From: Candidatus Thalassarchaeaceae archaeon
GTDB lineage: Archaea; Thermoplasmatota; Poseidoniia; Poseidoniales; Thalassarchaeaceae
Length of the DNA stretch: 5,146 nt
Assembly (NCBI GenBank): GCA_029250425.1
Contig: JAQXFF010000190.1
Coordinates: forward strand, 1-5,146
Direction: 5' to 3'
The position numbers and the translations under genes are program-made. Positions 1-5,146 of this stretch are shown in pieces. Position 1 is the stretch's first letter. Each line of letters opens with the position of its first letter. The notes under the pieces were generated by a model. That model was not told where the DNA came from, did no database searches, and saw nothing but the letters and a program-made list of their open reading frames with translations.

Positions 1-1
1 A

Positions 2-205
2 GACACATTTGACCACAACACACATTTTCCAAGAGTGAGGAATAGACCAGGGATGGTTGAGTTGAATTGGGCAAATTTAAGCAACCTTACTTATTTCTCC
101 ACAGATATTGGTGGGCCAGAAGGCTCTCCTGCTACTTCGCAAGCGGAACTGAACTCCTGCATGTACATCATTGCACACTTAGCAGAATTTGAGAATCCCG
201 ATTAA
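2..205 (+). CDS. Unrecognised protein, C-terminal fragment (5' end outside window)
   Basis: The plus-strand frame beginning at base 2 is open from the window edge through 67 codons to a TAA at 203-205, so this is probably the tail of a gene that starts to the left. The visible residues are polar, rich in Asn, Ser and Thr, with aromatic positions such as LNWANLSNLTYF. They end in a likely amphipathic helix (AELNSCMYIIAHLAEFENPD). I do not recognise a family and see no catalytic motif, membrane segment or sorting signal. An internal ATG at 53 could in principle start a 50-residue peptide, but no good ribosome site precedes it and the frame continues upstream. It converges on the nuclease gene, and the two stop codons share the TTAA at 202-205. 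Support rests on the open frame, the absence of any other gene in this stretch and the neat fit to the neighbour's end; 67 open codons alone is modest evidence. Confidence 0.6.
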   Translation, partial: DTFDHNTHFPRVRNRPGMVELNWANLSNLTYFSTDIGGPEGSPATSQAELNSCMYIIAHLAEFENPD

Positions 206-1131
206 GGAGCATGAAGGGTGTAAGTTTTTGATGCCGAAGTGCAATGCCAGCGCCATTCACACGCATCGCATGTTTTGACATCGACTGAACCCTTGGGTGG
301 GTCAGGGAACGTGCCCGTCAGTTTGGCTTTTCGAATCTCTTCTACGACATCATTCGCATCGTCTCTAGCCGCAGTAATGCAAGTTGACACCGTTGAACTT
401 GTGAGATCAATTTTGTGAACAGGATTACCTGTACCCTTGGGGCCGAGCTCGTTGATGAAATACAGAACAGCAGTGGTGATGGTATATTTTGGAAAGAGAG
501 ATTGAACAATCTCAACGTAATTGTACATTTGATTTTCAAGTGAGGTAAGTTTTGGGTCACCTGAAGGTGGCTTAACCATCGCCTTGTAATCCCATATCTC
601 GATAACCCCCGGAGTCGGTGAGGCGAGGACATCGATGATACCGTTCATGATGTAAGGCCGGTTACCTGTGCTTGGAGAAATTATTGTCTCAAGGCGCACT
701 TCAGATTTTATGATTCGCTTGTAGAAGGAGAGCCCCTCCTTCAAGTTGAAGACTTTCAGTAACTCAAGAACAAATTCTCGATCTGCTTTTCTTCCAAACA
801 TTCCCTTGCTCTTGAGTATGTTCATCGATTCGGTGGCATGGAATTCCACGTCATCATCACTGGGCAATGTTCCACTCGAAATCGAGTTTAATGAGTCTTT
901 GATGTCGCCTTTCACTTGTCGAAAGAGCAACTCAATTGTCATGTGTACGACGTCACCAAACCATGCTTGAATTGGAAGCGCCTTGGAGAATCCATAATAC
1001 TTGAACTTCCCGTATTGTTTTGAACATCTTCCATAAGAAAGAATGTCTCCTGTGAACGAATATCGATCGATGAGCATGTCTGGAGGCAAGTAAGGCATCT
1101 TCCCCTTGAGGGCATCCAATGGGTGGGTCAA
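202..1131 (-). CDS. PD-(D/E)XK nuclease with Fe-S cluster cysteines, RecB/Cas4/AddB-like
   Basis: This 309-residue protein has the RecB-like nuclease core in order: G59-x3-H63 in a helix (FGDVVHMTIE), the acidic D167 in GIIDV, the D181-Y182-K183 catalytic strand (EIWDYKA), and the Q201-x3-Y205 helix (QMYNY). C36 lies upstream of the core, and C288, C291 and C297 follow it in a C-x2-C-x5-C pattern. This is the split cysteine arrangement that holds a 4Fe-4S cluster in AddB, Cas4 and Dna2. The expected activity is metal-dependent cleavage of single-stranded DNA ends. It is longer than a typical Cas4 (about 200 residues) and much shorter than AddB, with no helicase-like region. The TTG start at 1131 is supported by GGAGGTG ending five bases upstream. 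This TTG overlaps the helicase stop as TTGA, so translation is probably coupled and the two proteins probably act together. An ATG at codon 12 is a weaker alternative start. All catalytic residues are present. Family assignment is strong; the biological role is inferred. Confidence 0.9.
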   Translation of the reverse strand: MTHPLDALKGKMPYLPPDMLIDRYSFTGDILSYGRCSKQYGKFKYYGFSKALPIQAWFGDVVHMTIELLFRQVKGDIKDSLNSISSGTLPSDDDVEFHATESMNILKSKGMFGRKADREFVLELLKVFNLKEGLSFYKRIIKSEVRLETIISPSTGNRPYIMNGIIDVLASPTPGVIEIWDYKAMVKPPSGDPKLTSLENQMYNYVEIVQSLFPKYTITTAVLYFINELGPKGTGNPVHKIDLTSSTVSTCITAARDDANDVVEEIRKAKLTGTFPDPPKGSVDVKTCDACEWRWHCTSASKTYTLHAP

Positions 1132-3332
1132 GGGAGCACCTCCATTAGGGGATGAGGTGTCACAATGCCATCGGTAGTACTCCGGTCTTGCTCATGATAT
1201 CCTCGTTCATTTGGAACACCTTTCCATGTGTTTGGGTCGTGGAGAACAAGGGCGTGTTTTGCTCTTGAAAACGCAACATAATACGAACGAAACGAATCAA
1301 AGTCACGAAGTGTATTCACGTCAGGGCCAGCGGAGATGGGTCTGATTCGCCAAGGCGCGAAGTATTGGTGCATGACTGCAGGTAGTCGGTGGTGTGCTGA
1401 ATTTCTTACGCGTAATCCCCGAACGATAACAACATCAAACTCGAGTCCTTTGGACTGATGGATGGTCATCACGGAAATGTTGCCTTGAATGACTACTTCA
1501 TCTTCTTCTTCATGTTCTACGGTTCTTCCTTCGGCAATGCCTTGGCTTGCAAGTCTGTAAAATCCATTCACTTGATACAAAGAAATACTTCCTGAGGAAA
1601 CAAAGATGTTTTGATATGCGGGATTATTGGATTTTGAACTTGGAGTCATCGTATATCCTTCAATCCAATTCGAAGCTTGCGCTAGCCTCCACGAGGAACT
1701 GATGTCCTTTGCCCAATCAACAAATGGCGTCAAATTGAGAATATGGAATACAATTTTCATCAGGCTGTAGGATGTATCATCCGACGCAGAAGAAATCGCT
1801 GTATGCGCTTCTGTAATGTATTGTGCAACATCGCTATGAGTTGCTTTGAGTGTTTGAGCAATTTGTCTGCAAGAACTTACCCATTGGTAAGTTTCCTTGT
1901 TGTAATCGCCTGCGAGTGCAACTTTCCAAACATCCGTAGTGTCAATTACCAAACTAATGAGGCCATAGAGTGCCATGACTTCCTCGGTCTCAGACATGTC
2001 CTTTCCTCTCGGGTTATACACTGGTATTCCGAGTGTTTCCAACTCATTCACCAAATAACCGACTCCATTTTTAGTTGATTCGTTCACACTTGGTGACAAG
2101 ATGGCCACTTGAGACCAATCTTCAATGATATTTGCACTCTTCAATCCAGAGATAAATTCAACCAGTTTGTCATCAGCTTCTTTGGCGTCACGCCCTTGAG
2201 CAAACCAAACAGCGGGATTGGACGCTAACATCTTTCCTTTTGCAACCAAGGCTGGAGTACCGCCGGGTCGCAGCCTGAAAGTTCCTGTATTGATTGAAGT
2301 GTGAGAATTCATGTACGATTCATAAAATTCAACAATCACGGGGTGAGATCGATAGTTGTCTAAGAGATTGATTTTCGTTGGGTGGGCGCCAAAACGACCT
2401 TTACACTCTGGGTCAAATGCAACCATGCATTCAACAGAAGCTCCTCGGAATCTGTATAGTGACTGGTCATCGTCTCCAACAACACATAAGTTGGAATTTT
2501 GTGCTAAACCAAAGAAAATATCTTCTTGAATCGGATTTGTATCTTGGTATTCATCGACCATTACATACTCAATAGTGTCAATCAATTCATCAAGTCCTCC
2601 CGTATTGATTTCGTGCCAAAGCAAATCGAGCAAAAGAGCGAAGTCAAGACGTCTGGCATTCGCCATTGTAGTTTTGTAGTGCTCATAAGCAACCAGCAAA
2701 GCATCTCTTCCGGGATCGCCACTGAAGGCTGCGACATCGATACGGTCTTCTGTAAGATGATTGAACAGGAGGTTCAACCTTCTCACCCATCCTTCTCCAA
2801 ACAATGGCTTTCCGAAACTAGTCTCATTGAATTGTTTTAGAGGGTGGGCGTTCGTACAATATACTGTATTTCTGTTACCTGTGTTGAGCATTAACATCTG
2901 TAATTCAATCTCGTCGATGACAGTTTTTCCAATAAAATTCGGAGACCGTATGCCACTCAAAAATTCCTCTGCCAGACTGTGTATGGTTCCGAGTCGAATG
3001 CCAAGCAATTCTGCTGATTGTATTTCATGGACTTTTGGAAATTTCAATTTCAATTCGGTAAGACGTTGACTAATTCGGTCGAGCATTTGCCGTGCAGCCT
3101 TCCGAGTAAATGTTGTCAGCACAATCGAGGAGGGGAGGACTCCATCAACAACAATGAGACGAAGCGTGCGTGCTACGAGCGTTTCTGTTTTTCCCGAACC
3201 GGGGCCAGCAGATACCAGAACAGGGCCAGAAACCGTTCGAAGTGCAAGTTCCTGATCTCCCGTGAGACTGTATCCAGGGAGCAGCGAATTGTAATCTGCA
3301 ATGAATTGTGATTCAGAATACATATCAGTCAC
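1128..3332 (-). CDS. UvrD/Rep-family superfamily 1A DNA helicase
   Basis: This is an ATP-dependent DNA helicase/translocase of up to 734 residues, close to the usual length of UvrD, Rep and PcrA. Every SF1A motif is visible in order: the Q motif around Q27 (LTGDQELAL); Walker A GPGSGKT at 43-49; motif Ia TTFTRKAA at 73-80; GTIHS at 115-119; Walker B/motif II VDEYQD at 259-264; motif III VGDDDQSLYRFRGA at 285-298; motif IV NYRS at 326-329; motif V TIHQSKGLEFD at 623-633; and motif VI YVAFSRAKH at 685-693. The large gaps after motifs Ia and IV match the 1B and 2B insertions. There is no C-terminal nuclease domain and no cysteine cluster, so cleavage is presumably supplied by the adjacent nuclease. 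The longest frame starts at GTG 3332, directly after the upstream TAG. The ATG at 3323 (codon 4) is better placed, five bases after AGGTGA. It could serve recombinational repair or defence; the sequence does not show which. Confidence 0.95.
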   Translation of the reverse strand: MTDMYSESQFIADYNSLLPGYSLTGDQELALRTVSGPVLVSAGPGSGKTETLVARTLRLIVVDGVLPSSIVLTTFTRKAARQMLDRISQRLTELKLKFPKVHEIQSAELLGIRLGTIHSLAEEFLSGIRSPNFIGKTVIDEIELQMLMLNTGNRNTVYCTNAHPLKQFNETSFGKPLFGEGWVRRLNLLFNHLTEDRIDVAAFSGDPGRDALLVAYEHYKTTMANARRLDFALLLDLLWHEINTGGLDELIDTIEYVMVDEYQDTNPIQEDIFFGLAQNSNLCVVGDDDQSLYRFRGASVECMVAFDPECKGRFGAHPTKINLLDNYRSHPVIVEFYESYMNSHTSINTGTFRLRPGGTPALVAKGKMLASNPAVWFAQGRDAKEADDKLVEFISGLKSANIIEDWSQVAILSPSVNESTKNGVGYLVNELETLGIPVYNPRGKDMSETEEVMALYGLISLVIDTTDVWKVALAGDYNKETYQWVSSCRQIAQTLKATHSDVAQYITEAHTAISSASDDTSYSLMKIVFHILNLTPFVDWAKDISSSWRLAQASNWIEGYTMTPSSKSNNPAYQNIFVSSGSISLYQVNGFYRLASQGIAEGRTVEHEEEDEVVIQGNISVMTIHQSKGLEFDVVIVRGLRVRNSAHHRLPAVMHQYFAPWRIRPISAGPDVNTLRDFDSFRSYYVAFSRAKHALVLHDPNTWKGVPNERGYHEQDRSTTDGIVTPHPLMEVLP
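1137..1143 (-). promoter_or_regulatory. Shine-Dalgarno site deciding the TTG start of the nuclease gene
   Basis: Read on the minus strand, GGAGGTG lies inside the last codons of the helicase gene, with CTCCC between it and the TTG at 1131-1129. It is a near-perfect anti-16S match at normal spacing. It therefore favours the non-ATG start over the ATG eleven codons downstream and supports translational coupling with the helicase. Confidence 0.8.
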
Positions 3333-3334
3333 CT
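3329..3334 (-). promoter_or_regulatory. Shine-Dalgarno site favouring ATG 3323 as the helicase start
   Basis: On the minus strand AGGTGA spans the upstream gene's stop and the GTG at 3332, followed by CTGAT and then ATG at 3323-3321. The GTG itself has only the A-rich CAAATTAG before it. The helicase therefore most likely begins at the ATG, three codons shorter than the longest frame. Confidence 0.6.
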
Positions 3335-4856
3335 AATTTGCGAGGGGAGTCATGAACGGAACACCTAGTAAATCGGCAAGTGGTTGTCCGAGGAATACAC
3401 CATCACTACACCGATAAAGATCCATCCTTGCCCGAGTTCTTCGACCATAAACATCAGTAGTTTGGCCCAAAACTTGGGCCAAACTAAACGGACCTTCAAC
3501 AGCGTAAATATGCACTCGATTTTGAGGATTATTTGAGACTGCGCGAGGGTAATTGGAAAGACTCCAATGCGATGCAGGGCTACGAGTAAACAGCCAATCG
3601 GTTACTGCCATTCCTCCAGTATAGGTGTCTTTAGAGAGATGGTCTATTCTTTGTAGCCTTCTCGTGATGAGAAAATGTCTGTTCATGACTGCCTGAACAA
3701 GACTGCTCATTATGGTATTTGAAACATTAAACCCTTGACAGAAGTTAGCAAGTGTTGTAGCATTTAATTCTCTAAAGCACTCACCACCCCTATTCAATTG
3801 GCCTAAAGGGCTGTTTGGAGTGCATTGTTTCGCCCGAAATAGGTAATGGTGATTGGCTGATTGGTTAGTAAAAACATCATCCACTTGCCGGATTGAACCT
3901 ACAGTGAATCTATTATTTTGTCCGTAATTGGATATCAAATTTGCAAGAGCGCCATTGCCACGGTTCCCCACCCTTGCTCTCGAAGCAGTGGCTGAGATGT
4001 GAGAGTCCCATGCGGTGGAAGTTCTCCCCGTAATTATTCCGTTCACCTCAGTATCTTCCATAACCTGTTGCATGAATTCATAGAGTTCATTCAATTGAGA
4101 CCCAGAATACCTGTAGGAATCATGGATGCATGACCACATACGTGGCAAGGTCAAATGAGCAGCATTGATACAGTGAGAGTCTCCTTGAACCATGAGAAAC
4201 TGTTCTGTCCATTGACTGATCCCTTGGGGAGGGTGCCTGTTTTCATCGAAGGGGCAACCTCCAACCACCTGTCCGGATAATGTGGCCTCGGTCGTGGGTC
4301 GGTTATTTTGTATCAATTGCCGCTGAAAGAGAATTAAACGGTTATCTCCATGGCCTCCGGCGATACCGGCAGAGGTTCTCAATCGTACGGAATCAATGGG
4401 TGAGACGAGTAAGAATGGAATCCCTAAGGCAGCGTGGTCTTCGATACGACCAAAACGCTGCACTGCATTTGAATTTGCGGGGTTTTGAGTGGTAAATTCA
4501 ATCGCAACAACAGCCCGTTCAGCCGTTGCATTGCGTAGGGAAGGAGGGAGTTGATCAAGTGTAACATAATGCTGGCCTGGCCCGAATTCCTCTGGATTAT
4601 CACCTTCAAAGTAGAACATGACAAAATCAGCCGACTCAAGATCTGTGAACAAAGGAAAACGAGTCATTCCAGCGCCGCCGCTGACGATGAGAACGTCTCT
4701 GTCCAAGACTGGTGAGCCGTGACGAGTGAAGTCGAATTCCCAATGCGTGGCTGGCCAATTGGAAAATGCTCTTGTTACCTTCCCTTGGTCAGCAGGGTCG
4801 TGTACACATAGCCACATGATTGAAAGATTTTGTTCAGGTTCAAGAAGATTGCGCAA
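3333..4856 (-). CDS. Unrecognised 507-residue protein, possible restriction-endonuclease-like fold
   Basis: I do not recognise this family. The protein looks globular and cytosolic, with no signal peptide or membrane helix. Around residues 116-155 a hydrophobic strand (VVAIEF, E120) leads into TTQNP, then a helix with Q133, R134 and F135, then a strand in LGIPFLLVSP. This strand-helix-strand pattern recalls PD-(D/E)XK enzymes with a degenerate second half of the active site, but the lysine is replaced by threonine, so activity is uncertain. Short motifs recur between the two ends: MWLCVHD (14-20) and MWSCIHD (240-246), PATHW (35-39) and PASHW (427-431), and LGIPF (144-148) and LGVPF (497-501). 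The middle part (about 290-400) is rich in Asn and Arg. The start is uncertain: TTG 4856 has no well-spaced ribosome site, and ATG 4817 (codon 14), just before the first conserved-looking strand, is an alternative. Its TAG stop directly abuts the helicase frame, so the two are surely co-transcribed. A recognition or effector subunit of the helicase-nuclease pair is my inference. Confidence 0.8.
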   Translation of the reverse strand: MRNLLEPEQNLSIMWLCVHDPADQGKVTRAFSNWPATHWEFDFTRHGSPVLDRDVLIVSGGAGMTRFPLFTDLESADFVMFYFEGDNPEEFGPGQHYVTLDQLPPSLRNATAERAVVAIEFTTQNPANSNAVQRFGRIEDHAALGIPFLLVSPIDSVRLRTSAGIAGGHGDNRLILFQRQLIQNNRPTTEATLSGQVVGGCPFDENRHPPQGISQWTEQFLMVQGDSHCINAAHLTLPRMWSCIHDSYRYSGSQLNELYEFMQQVMEDTEVNGIITGRTSTAWDSHISATASRARVGNRGNGALANLISNYGQNNRFTVGSIRQVDDVFTNQSANHHYLFRAKQCTPNSPLGQLNRGGECFRELNATTLANFCQGFNVSNTIMSSLVQAVMNRHFLITRRLQRIDHLSKDTYTGGMAVTDWLFTRSPASHWSLSNYPRAVSNNPQNRVHIYAVEGPFSLAQVLGQTTDVYGRRTRARMDLYRCSDGVFLGQPLADLLGVPFMTPLAN

Positions 4857-4857
4857 T
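4848..4857. repeat. Perfect 10-bp palindrome at the start of the unknown gene
   Basis: The sequence attgcgcaat is its own reverse complement. It is followed on the plus strand by a second gcaat at 4860-4864. It covers the putative TTG start of the 507-residue protein. It could be a weak operator or a small mRNA hairpin near the start, but a 10-bp palindrome can also arise by chance in AT-rich spacer sequence. Confidence 0.3.
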
Positions 4858-4871
4858 ATGCAATAATTTGC

Positions 4872-5144
4872 TCACTCTTCGTTTCCGACGTTGAGCCAAA
4901 ACTCATTGATTGCACTCGGATTACGAATTACCATCTGCCCTACGTATAGCAGATATGCAGCAAGGGGAAGGTATAGCCCGAGTATCGTTGGATGGGGTCC
5001 AATCGTAAACAATGGAATTGAGTATGCAATCATCGGCATCAGAAGCCATGGAATCGGGCCTCGATTCTTTGCAATAATCATGACTGGATAACCCAAACCA
5101 CAACCGAGAAGGAAAAGACCAACAAAGGTCAACGTGATTTCCAT
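4872..5144 (-). CDS. Small integral membrane protein with three predicted transmembrane segments
   Basis: This is a 90-residue hydrophobic protein. Predicted membrane segments lie at about residues 3-25, 31-49 and 52-73, separated by a short basic turn (KNRG, 26-29) and a Gly-Pro-His turn (GPHP). A polar tail (about 74-90) ends in acidic residues. The basic turn between segments 1 and 2 would place that loop in the cytoplasm by the positive-inside rule, which puts the C-terminus outside. I do not recognise a family or catalytic residues. The ATG at 5144-5142 lies two bases from the window edge, so the true start and its ribosome site cannot be judged and the protein may extend further. It lies on the same strand as the DNA-processing genes, with 15 bases between its TGA and the next start, which suggests one transcript. 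Whether it belongs to the same system or is just the upstream neighbour is open. Confidence 0.7.
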   Translation of the reverse strand: MEITLTFVGLFLLGCGLGYPVMIIAKNRGPIPWLLMPMIAYSIPLFTIGPHPTILGLYLPLAAYLLYVGQMVIRNPSAINEFWLNVGNEE

Positions 5145-5146
5145 CG

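Noticed and set aside
342..632. Minus-strand frames at 342-632, 4424-4639 and 4921-5103
   Set aside because: They are out-of-frame shadows within the nuclease, the 507-aa gene and the membrane protein gene, with no motifs or clear ribosome sites.
746..970. Plus-strand frames at 746-970, 1743-2078, 2378-2575, 2526-2840, 2761-3069, 3018-3311, 4280-4495 and 4891-5091
   Set aside because: All lie entirely opposite well-supported minus-strand genes, have no recognisable motifs, and read as low-quality antisense translations.
202..1131. Calling the nuclease Cas4 and the locus part of a CRISPR-Cas system
   Set aside because: The core and cysteine pattern are Cas4-like, but the protein is about 100 residues longer, no cas1/cas2 gene or repeat-spacer array is present, and its coupled partner is a UvrD helicase.
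1128..4856. Gabija-type defence system (gajA/gajB)
   Set aside because: The helicase would fit GajB, but the adjacent 507-aa protein shows no OLD-family ATPase Walker motifs or Toprim residues, and an extra Fe-S nuclease is present.
4857..4874. Readthrough or recoding of the TGA between the membrane protein and the 507-aa protein
   Set aside because: The two frames are in register and separated by that single stop, which is suggestive. However, TGA also ends the helicase gene here, tryptophans are encoded by TGG, and no recoding element is evident, so this is most likely coincidence.
1..5146. Mobile element ends, long inverted repeats, attachment sites or tRNA genes
   Set aside because: Reading both strands showed no transposase, integrase, terminal repeat or tRNA-like cloverleaf. 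Mobility of the module cannot be argued from this window.

Overview
The window is a compact prokaryotic segment. Four closely packed genes read on the minus strand (right to left), and a fifth gene reads into them from the left edge on the plus strand. There are no introns, tRNAs, rRNAs, insertion sequences or CRISPR repeats. Base composition looks moderate by eye. Spacing is tight: a 15-base gap, directly adjacent reading frames, and a 4-base stop/start overlap. Shine-Dalgarno sites precede the helicase (AGGTGA) and the nuclease (GGAGGTG), and the nuclease starts with TTG. These traits fit a bacterium or an archaeon with leadered mRNAs. The sequence does not decide between them, and no protein here pins down a phylum.

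Layout in transcription order on the minus strand: (1) 5144-4872, a 90-residue protein with three hydrophobic segments. (2) 4856-3333, a 507-residue protein I do not recognise, with a possible restriction-endonuclease-like strand/helix in its first third and several short motifs that recur near its C-terminus. (3) 3332 (more probably 3323)-1128, a complete UvrD/Rep-type superfamily 1 DNA helicase with all signature motifs intact. (4) 1131-202, a RecB/Cas4/AddB-like PD-(D/E)XK nuclease with the four cysteines expected for an iron-sulfur cluster. On the plus strand, 2-205 is the C-terminal end of an unrecognised protein. It converges on the nuclease gene, and both genes stop within the same TTAA tetramer.

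The helicase and the iron-sulfur nuclease are translationally coupled and almost certainly work together, as a small two-subunit analogue of AddAB/RecBCD-type end-processing machines. The helicase carries no nuclease domain and the nuclease carries no helicase domain. The large unknown protein sits directly upstream with no gap, so it is the best candidate for a substrate-recognition, sensor or effector subunit. A three-gene DNA-processing or anti-phage module (unknown protein + UvrD helicase + Fe-S nuclease) is the main hypothesis from this window. It is an inference from gene order and domain content and does not match a named defence system that I can identify. The operon promoter is not in the window, and the convergent end leaves no room for an intergenic terminator.
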